The notes beneath the pieces were generated by a model. That model saw only the letters and a list, made by a program, of their open reading frames with translations. It ran no database searches and was not told the origin of the DNA. A program made the position numbers and the translations under genes. DNA of 64,000 nt from Buddleja alternifolia (Eukaryota; Streptophyta; Magnoliopsida; Lamiales; Scrophulariaceae). This document shows, in pieces, positions 24,057 to 35,034 of this stretch (the first letter of the stretch is position 1; each line of letters starts with the position of its first letter). The stretch covers positions 27,220,480 through 27,284,479 of the forward strand of contig CM033397.1 in NCBI GenBank assembly GCA_019426215.1. Direction: 5' to 3'.

Positions 24057-26855
24057 GCAGCCCACCCCAGTCTCTCACAAAAATCAGCCAACTAGCAGCC
24101 CCTCTCCTTCCCCTGGACCCAGCATTCTCGATCCATCACCACATTGGGCTCCACATCAGGCCTTTTTAGCCACATCTACCACTCCCCAGCCCACAGATAT
24201 TTCTTCTTTGTTTCAGATGATGAGCCTCACTCAGCCCGATGATCAATGGTATTTGGAAACTGGAGCTAGCTCTCACAGGACACCTCACCAAGGTAAACTA
24301 TTTAATATCGTACCTAATAATATTTCTAGTTCTATTACTGTTGGTAACAGTGTTGTGCTGCCTATTACATCTATTGGTTCCTCTTCTTTACAATGCAATT
24401 CTCATTATCTTATTCTTAAAAATATCCTTGTCTCCCCCTCCTTAGTTAAAAATCTTATCTCTGTTCACCAATTTACTTGTGATAATAACTGTTCTGTTGA
24501 GTTTAACCCCTCTGGTTTCTCTGTAAAGGATCTTAGGACTACCTCCCTGATTCCCCGAAGTGACAGTGATGGTGATCTCTACCCTGTGCATATTTCCTCC
24601 ACCGTCCTCACCTCCTCTCGCTCCAAAATCGATCCAATAATCTGGCATCGTCGTCTCGGTCATCCCAGAGTTGCTATTTTTACTTTTCTTAATAGTAGGA
24701 ATTTTATTTCGTGTAATCAAAAAATTTCTCGTTCACTTTGTCATGCCTGTCAGTTAGGCAAGCATAAACATTTACCATTTTTTAGTTCTTCTTTTGTTAG
24801 CTCAGGGTTGTTTGATATTGTTCACTTGGATCTTTAGACCTCTCTGTTTTCTAGTATTGGTGGTTTTAAATATTACATTTTATTTTTGGACAACTATTCG
24901 CATTTTTCTTGGATTTTCCCCTTTGGCAATAAATCTAATGCTTATAACACTTTTATTAATTTTTACTCCTATGTTCATACTCGATTTAATTTTGAAATCA
25001 AATTTTTTCAATGTGACATGGAGGTGAATTTGATAACAAGTCGTTTCGCAATTTTTTTTAACAATAGTGATGTCCAATTTCGTTTTTCTTGCCCACACAC
25101 ATCACCATAAAACGGAAAAACCGAGAGAGTCATTCAAACTATGAACAATATTATTCGAACTCTTTTTTTTCAAGCATCCTTACCTCCGTCTTTTTGGGCT
25201 GAAGCTTTACATAGGGTGTACATCTCCTCAACATTCTCCCCACCACCACCCTCTCTTATGAAATTCTCTATCGCGTGACGCCTACCTATGACCATCTTCG
25301 TGTTTTCGGATGTCTGTGTTATCCTAACCTCTCTACCACATCTCCTCATAAACTCTCACCTCATTCCTCTATTTGTATCTTCTTAGGCTATCCCTCTAAC
25401 CACAAAGGATATCGGTGTCTTGATCTCACTTCAAACAAAACTATTCTCATCATGTTATTTTTTATGAAACCGTCTTTCCATTCCCCACCTTTTCTCCCAA
25501 CGAATCTTTCCCTTATTTTAATTTTATCTTGTACGATGATGATCCACTCATGCTTCCCACTCTCGTCCCGCTGCCACATCAAACTACCCTTGGCCCTCTA
25601 CCCGGTTTTCCCCCTGCCACGTCCGCTGCCCAGTCATCATCCCCTTCTTCTGCCACAGTCGCTGCCACATCAGCAGACCCGTCAACTACCATGGCAGTAG
25701 CCATGTCAATAGCATCCAGGTCAGCTGCCACGTCAGCAATCCCGACAGTCGCTACGATGTCAACAGCCCCGTCAGCCGCTGCCACGCCACCTACCCCTTC
25801 CTCCACCACTTCCGAAGCCACATCGTCAACCCCCACAGCTGCACCATCTACTCCTTCTACTCATCATATGATCACTCGCTCGAAAACCAGTATCGTTAAA
25901 CCGCGTTACCTTTTTAATCTTTCTGCCTTTTCCTCATCCACCATTTCTCCTCTTTCTCGCACTTATACTCAAGCTCTCCGCGATACCCATTGGAAAAATG
26001 CCATGGATGCTGAGCTTTCTGCCTTTCAATCCAATGGAACTTGGGAGCTTGTTCCTTCCCCCTTAATATTAACCCTGTTGGCTCCAAATGGATATTTCAC
26101 CATAAATTTAGTTCTGACGGCTCTCTGGAATGTTACAAAGCTCATCTTGTCGCTCAAGGTTTTACGCAAAAAACCGATATTGACTATGAAGACACATTTA
26201 GTCCCGTTGTCAAGCCCGCTACCATTCGTAATGTCCTCAGTCTAGCTCTTTCCCTCTCTTGGCCTCTTCATCAACTCGATGTCAAAAATGCTTTCCTTAA
26301 TGGTCATCTTTCTGAAACTGTCTATACAAAACAATCTCCTGGATACACGAATCCTGCTCTTCTCCATCATGTTTGTCTTCTGAAACTGGCCCTCTACAGC
26401 CTCAAGCAAGCTCCTCCCGCTTGGCATCATCGTTTCGCCTCCTATTTCTCCTCTCTAGGCTTCATTAGCAGTAAATCTGATGCTTCTCTCTTTATCTATC
26501 GCAAGGCTTCCTCCATAGCTTACCTCTTCCTTTATGTTGATGATATCGTCCTTACTGTCTCTTCTTCTTCCCTTGTCTCTCATCTTACACACCTTCTGTC
26601 TTCTGAGCTCGTCATGACTGACCTCGGCTCTCTTCACTATTTTCTGGGTATCTCTGTCACTCGCTCTTCCTCCGACCTTTTTCTATCTCAAGAAAAATTT
26701 GCTCTTGAAATCCTTAAACGTGGAAACATGACTACGTGTAATTCGGCTACTATACCTGCCAAATCTCAATCTAAGCTCTCCTCTTCCTCCTCTGAACCTT
26801 TCTCTGATCCCACTCTCTATCGTAGTCTCGTTGGTGCTCTTCAATATCTTACTTT
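24057..26855 (+). pseudogene. Copia 3 gag end, protease, integrase and RT, broken
   Basis: A proline-rich Gag end is followed by protease with ETGASSH where D-T-G is expected (about 24257). The integrase zinc region (WHRRLGHP, then CHACQLGKHK) lies near 24640-24770. A stop at 24835 follows HLDL. The integrase core continues with frameshifts to about 25260. A long low-complexity linker rich in Ala, Thr and Ser (25560-25860) comes before RT. RT has [13 protein letters not shown] near 26065, DVKNAFLNGHL near 26280 and an intact catalytic LYVDDIV near 26530. The frame runs on to the CACTA insertion at 26856. Confidence 0.85.
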
Positions 26856-26873
26856 CACTACTACAGAAATGAC

Positions 26874-27165
26874 CTATAACAGTGGTTTTGCAAAACCGCT
26901 GTGATAGGGCTATTCGGTTCGGACCTATGACAGCGATTCGCCCTGAACCGCTGTCATAGTGCCAGGATATGACAGCGGTTCGCCACGAACCGCGGTCATA
27001 AATTTTTCAGAAAAAAAAAATTTTAAAAAAAAATGACAGCGGTTCGGGGCATAGTGTCGAGCTATGACAGCGGTTCAAGGAGAACCACTGTCATAGAGTC
27101 TTTTCAAAAAAAAATTTTAAAAATCCTATGACAGCGGTTTGTACCCGAACCGCTGTCATAGGGCG
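26874..27165. repeat. Left subterminal palindrome array of the CACTA element
   Basis: About six units of the form CTATGACAGCGGTTC + short loop + GAACCGCTGTCATAG, most with both arms, separated by A-rich spacers. Loops differ from unit to unit while arms are kept. Such subterminal arrays are known transposase-binding regions in CACTA elements. Confidence 0.85.
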
Positions 27166-27377
27166 GTCGGGTTTTTAGCTAGGTTACCCAGCAGCCCCCC
27201 TAATTCTCTCACTCTCAAAATTTAAAACCCATTTCAACCTCTCTCTCTCACTACTCTTGGTCTCTCTCGATCCCCCCCCCCCCAAAAAAAAGCCCGGCAC
27301 CACCGCCGCCGCCACCACCACCACCACATACCTGCGCCGCCGCCGTAAGCCTCTTCTCTTTCTCTCCCTATATATAT

Positions 27378-27560
27378 ATGTGTATATTTGTATATGTGTG
27401 GGTGTACGTATATTTATGTATGTGTGGGTGTATGTATATTTGTGTATGTGTGGGTGTATGTATATTTGTGTATGTGTGGATGGGTGTATGCATATTTGTG
27501 TATATGTTGATAGGTGTATGTATATTTGTGTATATGTGGGTGTATGTATATTTGTGTATA
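27378..27560 (+). repeat. GT/TA-rich minisatellite inside the CACTA element
   Basis: Imperfect tandem units of about 26-30 bases built on GTGTATGTATATTTGTGTAT. Frames open on both strands here only because the unit lacks stops; they are not genes. Confidence 0.8.
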
Positions 27561-27762
27561 TGTTATTACGAAAATACCCTATTTTTGTAAGAAAACGCAA
27601 ATTTGAGGCCTTAAATGATCTAAGATGGCTAAAATCCCAAGATTGCAATCATGCGTTTTGTTCAGAATGCCGTTTTGCTACGACCGTGCGAATTTCGTGT
27701 CATTCCGACATGGTAACATTATAAACGATAAAATTAAATTAAAAAAAATAAATAAACGACCC

Positions 27763-28050
27763 TATGACAGCGGTTCAACCGAAACCGCTGTCATAGGGTC
27801 CAAATTAATTTTATTTTTTTTAACCCTATGACAGCGGTTCCGGAAGAAACCGCTGTCATAGGGTCCAAATTTTTATTTTTTTTTAAACCCTATGACAGCG
27901 GTTTTTTCCGGAACCGCTGTCATAGGGTTCACCCTACTACAGCGGTTTCTATGGAACCGCTGTCATAGGTCAAAACGATATAACAGAGGTACCTATGACA
28001 GCGGTTAAAACCGCTGTAATAGGCCCAAAAAAACCGCTGTTATAGGTCAT
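27763..28050. repeat. Right subterminal palindrome array of the CACTA element
   Basis: About five to six further GACAGCGGTT/AACCGCTGTC palindromes, at about 27763, 27826, 27890, 27935, 27992 and a half unit at 28030, next to the right inverted end. Confidence 0.85.
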
Positions 28051-28063
28051 TTCTGTAGTAGTG

Positions 28064-28617
28064 TTTCACCCGACCTGACATTTTTTTGCGGTCCAACAAC
28101 TGTGTTTGTTTATGCAAGATCCTCGTATTCATCACATGTCTTCTCTAAAATGAGTTATTCGCTATATTTGTGGTACTGCATCTCACGGTCTATTCCTTCG
28201 TCGCCTACTCTAATGTTGACTGGGCTGGCTGCCCTGATACTCGTCATTCTACTTCCGGGTACTGTGTCTTTCTCGGTGATAATCTTATCTCTTGGTCCTC
28301 CAAACGTCAACATATCGTCTCTCGCTTTAGTGCCGATGCAAAATATCGTGGCGTCGCCAACGCCATTGCCGAGACTTCTTGGCTTCATAATCTTCTTCTT
28401 GAGCTTCACTGTCCTCTTCTCAAAGCCACTCTCGTCTTCTATGATAACATTAGTGCTATTTATCTTTCTGTACAGCACGAACGCACTAAACATGTAGAAT
28501 TAGATTTACATTTTGTACGTGAAAAGGTTTCCTTGGGTGATGTTCGTGTGTTGCATGTTCCTTCGTCTCGCCAGTCTGTTGATACCTTCCAAAGGCTTGC
28601 CGTTGGCTCGTTTTCTT
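28064..28617 (+). pseudogene. Copia 3 RT end and RNase H, broken
   Basis: After the CACTA element the frame resumes with the RPDI motif. RNase H motifs are SNVDWAGCPDTRHSTSGYC (near 28213), SWSSKRQHIVSRFSADAKY (28290) and a C-terminal stretch with KHVELDLHFVREKVSLGDV (28490). A frameshift separates the first part from the second, and a stop ends it at 28617. Confidence 0.85.
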
Positions 28618-28660
28618 GATTTTCGTACTAGTCTCAACGTCCGTCCTTCTCCCGTTCAAA

Positions 28661-28671
28661 CTGTGGGGGAG
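28661..28671 (+). promoter_or_regulatory. Polypurine tract of copia 3
   Basis: CTGTGGGGGAG lies directly before the LTR start TGTTAGAG. Copia 6 has a matching GCGGGGGAG before its own LTR. Confidence 0.8.
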
Positions 28672-28847
28672 TGTTAGAGTTATATTAGTATAGGGTTTCT
28701 TAGTTGTTTATTTCCTTTATTATTGTTAAAGTTATATTAGTATAGGGTTTCTTAGTTGTTTATTTCCTTTATTATTCTTGCCTGTTCTTTCTATATAAAC
28801 TTGATTTTCTATCATTAATAAAGTCAAGTGTAATTCATATTATAACA
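28672..28847 (+). repeat. 3' LTR of copia 3 with internal 52-bp tandem duplication
   Basis: TGTTAGAG...ATTATAACA, 176 bp. A 52-bp block starting GTTATATTAGTATAGGG at 28679 is repeated at 28731 almost unchanged. A TATA-like CTATATAAAC follows at 28791 and an AATAAAG signal at about 28817. Confidence 0.85.
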
Positions 28848-30594
28848 CTAAATTCATACGAGTTTTGAAATCTCTGCATGTGTCTAATATTAGTGAGACT
28901 ACAGAGATGCTTGTTATCATACCTTTGAACAAAAACCTAAACATCAACGTTTACATAGTTGGAATACATGGATGTGTTTTCTCTTTCCCTCATATAGATA
29001 GTCTATTCCTAGTCATAGTAGCGAGGAAGGATTGCAATGTTTACCCCGTATGATAGAGTTTTTGCAATTTTAGTTCTACTGTTTATAAACTTGTAAAATT
29101 AATCCAACGAATGCATTTAGTTGTAATTTTGGCCCGTACCGTTAAAAATTGGATGGAATTTCGCACGTTTTTATGTATTTGCCGTTAATTTTATTACTAT
29201 CCACATGCAAGTCACATGACTATACTAACGTTTCCATCATTTTTTAACGTTTAAGACTTGAAATACAAAGAAATGAGATGAATTTTACAAGTATGTCAAT
29301 AATGGGACTAAAATTGCAATAGATCCTATCCTATGGGACTACTATTCCAAATTTTCCCAATAGCTAACGTAAAATGGCGATATGAGAATAATTTTAGGTG
29401 CAATAAAAACAAGAAAAATTCAATCATAACTATTGATATTTTAGAGCTTAAGCGATGATGAAAATTACCCAATCGAACATGATGTAACCATAAAAAATAT
29501 TGGATCTGTTATGTCCGACTCACTCTAGAATGATATTAGATGAGACCATTCTAACCATCAAACTACCGTTTCCCATAAAAAAATAAAAAATCATACTACC
29601 GTAATTCGAAACTTATGCTTTATAGCATTTTGGGTAGGAAGAACCTGATTAATGAACTATTAGCCCCATTACCTATCTATGCATTTAGATGCTTGCTTAT
29701 GAGAATGAAACTCATCCTTGTCTGTTTTCTATTTAGTTATATATTCTGATTTGTAACATTTCATGTTATAATATATATAGTATTGTTTTTCGCAGAAATT
29801 TACTTTAATTACGGAATTACAGCCTTTATATCTTATCCGAATTCTTTGTTTTATATATATGGTGTTATATCTCATATGTTATTTATTTATATGCACGCCA
29901 CCTACATAAGTTTTTTTCTACAAATATACAAGTAATGTAGATTGTATATACTTGACATGCGTATATCAAATGGAAAATGAGATGGAATGCAATTTCAAAA
30001 GATGCTTAATGTAATTCACTCTTACCGTAAAATTTCATTTGTACTTTTTTAAATCCTAACTTTAATTAGTGATGCAGATCTAATCCTCGTGAATATGTAT
30101 AAAACTAGAATTAGACTGAAATATTGAAATGCCGCGAAACTTTAATTCTAAATGCCATGAATTTGAAGCACCAAAATTAAATTCGACGTCTTACATAAAA
30201 ACAGAATTCCAAATCTATCATCAGGAAAGAAAAGCGAATTATGTTCTCTTGCCTGCTAACTTATAAATTCTAATTCAGCCCAAAATGGATAATATTTGTG
30301 TTTAGCCTAGTATAGAAATTCACAAGCCAATGATCAGCAAAAAGACCGTAACTTGCACAGGCATATGTCACACTCCTGGCCTATATAAACCTTCAACTCG
30401 TTCCATGGCTTTGTTTCCTTTGTTCTTCGCTTAGTCAGTTGTAACAGCGCAATTAGCCCTCTTTGACTCTGAATCTGAAACCGACATAGTCCATATGTAC
30501 TCAACATTACTCCCTACACCCTTCTCTTCTCATCATCATTACTATACTTCCCTACTCACTTCCGTATCTGTTATTATTCAACTTCCCTTCCCTT
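28848..30594. other. Non-coding interval with a MITE-like foldback
   Basis: AT-rich, no gene supported on either strand. It holds the foldback at 29062-29319. A GCCTATATAAACC at about 30378 resembles a TATA box, but only a very short frame follows. Part of the right end may be the 3' untranslated tail of the adjacent chromovirus remnant. Confidence 0.5.
29062..29319. repeat. MITE-like foldback repeat, about 258 bp
   Basis: The ends (29062-29100 and 29281-29319) are inverted copies, both starting TTGCAATTTTAGT and ending CTTGTAAAATT inward, with 7 mismatches in 39 bases by eye, mostly transitions. Inner parts (CCGTTAAAAA and TTTTTTAACG) are also complementary. No clear target duplication and no coding capacity were seen; the superfamily is unknown. 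Confidence 0.55.
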
Positions 30595-30807
30595 AAATCT
30601 TGACCCCAAGACTTGATTTCAGGAAATTGTTGTGTGATAAGAGCCCAATCCTCCCATGTGGCTTCAGTAGTGGGTAAGTGAGCCCACTAAATAAGAACTT
30701 GAGGAACTCTTGAGTTATTCCCTCTTCACCAACCTCCTAGAAAGTATTTGAACAGGCTTCGAAATAACAGAACCCTCATCATTCATAATTGGCAAGGTAG
30801 AAGTAAC
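30595..30807 (-). pseudogene. Chromovirus (Ty3/gypsy) pol C-terminus with chromodomain remnant
   Basis: On the minus strand, after a frame change, it reads WAHLPTTEATWEDWALITQQF, the typical chromodomain signature of plant chromovirus integrases, preceded by LPIMNDEGSV. It is directly continuous with the sequence at 35241 once copia 4 and one GTAAC copy are set aside. Contains stops and a frameshift. Confidence 0.8.
30803..30807. repeat. Target site duplication GTAAC, left copy, copia 4
   Basis: Directly precedes LTR start TGTTGGAAG; the matching copy is at 35241-35245. Confidence 0.9.
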
Positions 30808-31081
30808 TGTTGGAAGTTGATTCAAAATATTATTTTAGTTTTAAGGTTAAATTAGTCTTTTGCTTATTATATTGTAAGAGTCTTCTTATTATTAGGTTGC
30901 TCCTTTATTTATGGTATCCAACGTCTTTCTTTAGTCAAAGTGGGTCAGTTTTTTTAGTCTAAGTAGTTAGAGATTATTTTGGAGTCTGTAAGCCTATAAA
31001 AGGCAAATCCCCTTTCACTGAATAAACAATTCTTTTGGAAAAATATTTTCTTTGCATATACTCTGTTCTCTAATTTCAACA
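30808..31081 (+). repeat. 5' LTR of copia 4
   Basis: 274 bp, TGTTGGAAG...TTTCAACA, with a CCTATAAAAGGC TATA-like box at about 30991. Confidence 0.93.
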
Positions 31082-31084
31082 TTG

Positions 31085-31097
31085 TGGTAACAGAGCC
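31085..31097 (+). promoter_or_regulatory. Primer binding site of copia 4
   Basis: TGGTAACAGAGCC, three bases after the LTR; matches the initiator-Met complement TGGTATCAGAGCC except for one base. Confidence 0.85.
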
Positions 31098-31146
31098 ACT
31101 TCGATCTTGGACTGGGCGATTGGGAAAGTGCAAGAGATTTTTAACA

Positions 31147-34100
31147 ATGGCGTCGGTGACATCTGGGGTTTCATCTTCCTCTTCACCGCTTATACCCATT
31201 TTTAGTGGGGACAAATATGAGTTTTGGAGTATCAAAATGAAAACCATATTCAAGTCACAAGGTTTATGGGATTTGGTTGAATATGGATTTGTTGATAACA
31301 TAGATCCTGATCAAGAGGAAGATGAGAAATTACGGGAAATCAAGAAAAAGGATGCTAAGGCCCTGTTCTATATTCAACAAGCAGTCCACGACACCATTTT
31401 TTCTCGAATTATCACAGCCAACAATTCAAAGGAGGCGTGGGACACTTTGAAAAAGGAATTCCAAGGTACGTCAAAAGTAATTACTGTAAAATTACAAACT
31501 CTCCAAAGAGATTTTGAGATGTTAGTCATGAAAAATAATGAATTGGTGCAAGAATATTTATCGAGGGTTACTGGAATTGTGAGTCAAATGAGATCATATG
31601 GTGAAGATGTTAGTGATGAAATTGTTGTTGCAAAAGTTTTAAGGAGTTTACCTCCAAAGTTTGATCATGTTGTAGCTGCAATCGAAGAGTCTAAAGACTT
31701 ATCTATATTTTCTTATGATGAACTATTGGGTTCTTTGCAAGCAAATGAGTCAAGAATTAACAGGTCACTTGAGATGAAAGAAGAAAAGGCTTTCCAAGTA
31801 AAGGACGAGTCACTAATTCACAATGTGATACAATTAGAGCAAGGAGTGAAAGGGTATGGCAGAGGTACGTCTCAAGGCAGAGGACGTGATAGAGGTGGAA
31901 ATCAATTCGGACGTGGTAGAATGTTACACTTGTCACAGATATGGTCATATAGCATCAAATTGTTGGGACAAAGATAATCAAGCAAGTTATGCGGAGGAGG
32001 AAGAAGAAGAAGGCATGCTTTTTATAGATCTTTCCACAGACACCAAACGAGAAGCTAGTGTATGGTTTGTGGATAGTGGGTGTTCTCATCATATGACTGG
32101 AGACAAATCAAGTTTTAAGGAATTGGATGAGACTAAAAAGAAACAGATTCGACTTGGCGCCAACAAGCAAATAAAAGTAGAAGGCGAAGGTACTGTTGTT
32201 GTCCGTATTGGTCAAGGTAAAATAAAACTCATTCAAAATGTTTTATTTGCTCCTACTTTGGCCCATAACTTGCTGAGTGTTGGTCAATTGCTTGATAGTG
32301 GATTCTCTATTTTGTTTGATGACAATATGTGTGTTATTAAGAGTAAAAAAATGGGTCATATCTTAATCAACATTCGTATGACCCCAAACAAAATGTTTCC
32401 CTTTGAAGCTTCGAATATTGAACATGCATTAGTCGTAAGTCAAAATAAAGATGAGGAATCCAAATTATGGCATTTATGTTATGGACATTTGAACATGAAT
32501 GGATTAAGATTGTTGAGTCAAAATGAAATGGTTAATGGTTTGCCAAAATTAGAATCTACTGATGATGTTTGTGAAGGTTGTATGTATGGCAAAAAAACAT
32601 AGAACCTTTCCTATAGGAAAGTCTTGGAGAGCATCTAGTTGTCTTGAGCTTATACATGCAGATTTGTGTGGTCCTATGCATACAGAATCACTTGGGGGGA
32701 GTCGATACTTTCTACTATTTACTAATGATTACAGTCATATGAGTTGGGTATATTTTTTGAAGTTTAAGTCCGAAACTTTTGGGAGCTTCAAAAAATTTAA
32801 GGCTTTGGTAAAAAATCAGAGTGGTAGTAATATTAAAGTTCTTGGTACAGACCGAGATGGAGAATTTTTATCTCAAGAATTTAACAATTTTTGTGAAGCA
32901 ACTGGTATTCACAGGGAATTGACTGTGCCTCACACTCCGGAGCAAAATGGGATTGCTGAGCGAGAAAAATCAAACTGTTGTAGACATGGCTAGAAGCATG
33001 TTGAAGAGTCAGAATCTTCCAAATAAATTTTAGGGTGAGGCAATTAATACCGCAGTCTATTTGCTGAATATCTCCCCTACTAGAGAAGTTATGTATCAAA
33101 CAACTTTTGAAGCTTGGAAAGGTAAAAAACCATCGGTGAGACATTTGAAAATTTTTGGTTGTATAGCATATGCTCTAGTCAATTCTCAACAACTTCGTAA
33201 GCTTGATGGAAAATCTGAAAAATGTATATTTGTTGGTTATTGCTAACAATTCAAAGATTTTCGACTGTATAATCCAATATCTGGGAAGATCATTATTCGG
33301 AGAGATGTCAAATTTGATGAAGGCTCATGTTGGGAATGGGAAAACAGTAGCAAAACATCAAATAACTTTGAAGAAGAAGCTCCAAATGAAGCTGCAAATC
33401 CTTCATCAACTCCTTCATCTACTACTACTACTACGGATAACAACTCAAACAACGGCAGCAGTAGCCCAAATAGTAGCAATTCAACGATGATAGTGCCTGA
33501 CTCTAAAGATTCAGATGAAACTCCAATATGTAAGTTTAGATCACTTGCAGATATTTATGAAACTTGCACTTTTGCTCTATTTGGTGTAGATCCAACTTGC
33601 TTTAAAGAAGCTTTAGAGAAAAGCGAATGGAGAAATGTGATGGAAGATGAGCTGGCAACGATGGAAAAAAAATGAAACGTGGGATTTGGTGAATTTACCA
33701 GAAGGCAAGAATGTTATTAGCTTGAAATGGGTGTTCAAAACAAAATATAATGCTGATGGAAGTGTGCAAAAACACAAAGCCAGATTAGTTGCAAAAGGAT
33801 ACTCACAACAACAAGGTATCGACTTTGACAAAACATTTCTCCCGTTGCTCGTTTTGATACTGTGAGAACTATAATAGCATTGGTTGTGCAAGTAAAGTGG
33901 GAGGTTTATCAATTTGATGTAAAGTTACCATTTCTAAATGGTGACTTGGAAGAAGAAATCTACGTAGGCTAACTGGATGGCTTTGTGGTGAAAGGAAAAG
34001 AAGAGAAAGTATACAAGCTGAAGAAGGCACTTTACGGGCTTAAACAAGCTCTGCGGGCCATACAGCAAGATAGACTCATATTTCAGAGAACATGGGTTTG

Positions 34101-35034
34101 AAAGAAACTTAGGTCCATTCCACTATTTTCTTGGTATTGAAGTGAAACAAGGAAAAGATGGAATTTTCATTTCACAAAGGAGATATGCTATTGATCTTCT
34201 GAAAAGATTTAACATGCTAATTGCAAAGTAGTTGGTACTCCGATGAATGTAAATGAGAAGTTACAACTGGTTGATGGTACTGAGCAAGCAGATGGAAGTT
34301 ATTTTCGTAGCTTAGTTGGAGGCCTAATCTATTTGACCCAGACTCATCCTGATATAGCTTTCGTTGTTGGAGTCATCTCAAGATTTATGCATAGCCCCAC
34401 GAACCATCATTTTGGAGCAGCTAAGAGAGTTCTGTGTTACATTGCTGGAACTACAAAGTTTGGACTCTGGTATGCACATAATTGTAATTTTTTTATGTGG
34501 TTTTTCAGACAATGATTAGGCTTGTTCGTTAGATGATCAAAAAAATTTTCTGGAAATTTCTTTACTCTTGGATCTGCAGCTATTACTTGGAGTTCAAAGA
34601 AACATTCAATTGTTGCACTATCATCAGAAGCGGAATATGTTGCAGCAGCCTTCTCAACATGTCAAGCATTGTGGCTAAGAAAATTACTTGTTGATCTTTA
34701 TCAAGAGCAAAAGGAAGCTACAGAAATCTTCTGTGATAACTTTTCAGCGATAGCAATGCCAAAAAACCCAGTGTTCCATGGGAAAGCAAAGCACATAGAC
34801 ATACGACACCATTTCATTCGTGAGCTCATTGCAAAAGGACTGATCAAGATGAAGTACTGTAACACAGAAGAACAACTTGCAGATATTCTCACAAAAGCAC
34901 TGCCTCAAGCAAAGCATAATTATTTATGCCTTATATTGGTGTCTACACGTTTGAATCAAGGGGGAGTGTTGGAAGTTGATTCAAAATATTATTTTAGTTT
35001 TAAGGTTAAATTAGTCTTTTACTTATTATATTGA
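31147..35034 (+). pseudogene. Copia 4 gag-pol, RT active site deleted
   Basis: ATG 31147 starts MASVTSGVSSSSS; Gag (UBN2 type: NSKEAWDTLKKEFQG, LRSLPPKFDHVV) runs to a frameshift near 31910. The zinc knuckle is CYTCHRYGHIASNC. Protease reads VWFVDSGCSHHMTGD near 32065. The integrase zinc region (LWHLCYGHL, CEGCMYGKK) ends in an A-run frameshift near 32595. The integrase core (IHADLCGPM, GTDRDGEFLS, PHTPEQNGIAER) shifts again near 32965 and has a TAG near 33030. RT starts [17 protein letters not shown] near 33720. KKALYGLKQAL (34021) is joined to a later segment (about 34075) with the YVDD-containing part missing. RNase H follows (TEIFCDNFSAIAM, KHIDIRHHFIREL) and the last frame runs into the 3' LTR. 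Confidence 0.9.
34953..34966 (+). promoter_or_regulatory. Polypurine tract of copia 4
   Basis: AATCAAGGGGGAG-type purine run ending directly at the LTR start TGTTGGAAG. Confidence 0.8.

Larger units (their letters stand above)
26856..28063. mobile_element. Non-autonomous CACTA (En/Spm-like) DNA transposon
   Basis: The ends are inverted copies beginning CACTACTACAGAAATGACC and are identical over at least 27 bases (26856-26882 and 28037-28063). The target duplication is TTT (26853-26855, 28064-28066), and the copia reading frame is continuous across it. CACTA-superfamily elements make 3-bp duplications. Both subterminal regions are filled with palindromes built on GACAGCGGTT/AACCGCTGTC. There is no transposase; the interior holds a pyrimidine-rich stretch with GCC/ACC repeats and a splice-donor-like GTAAGCC at 27345, then a minisatellite. 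The interior might be captured host sequence, but I recognise no gene. Confidence 0.93.
24057..28847 (+). mobile_element. Ty1/copia element 3 (5' part lost), outermost layer of the stack
   Basis: The body runs from late gag to RNase H and a short 3' LTR. The left end is cut by copia 2, so its gag start and 5' LTR should lie left of the window or are lost. A CACTA transposon splits it at 26856-28063. It belongs to the same broad lineage as copia 6 (matching protease-integrase text such as SPSLVKNL and DLYP), which I take to be Ale/Retrofit-like. Confidence 0.85.

Noticed and set aside
27184..27724. Overlapping open frames of about 155 codons on both strands inside the CACTA element
   Set aside because: They exist because the GT/TA minisatellite and CCG repeats lack stops; the peptides are low-complexity and match nothing I know.
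28865..29053. 62-codon frame in the interval after copia 3
   Set aside because: Short, no recognisable domain, no promoter or splice context.
30378..30440. TATA-like GCCTATATAAACC followed by an ATG
   Set aside because: The frame after the ATG stops within about ten codons, and the adjacent sequence is a chromovirus tail, so a host gene is not supported.
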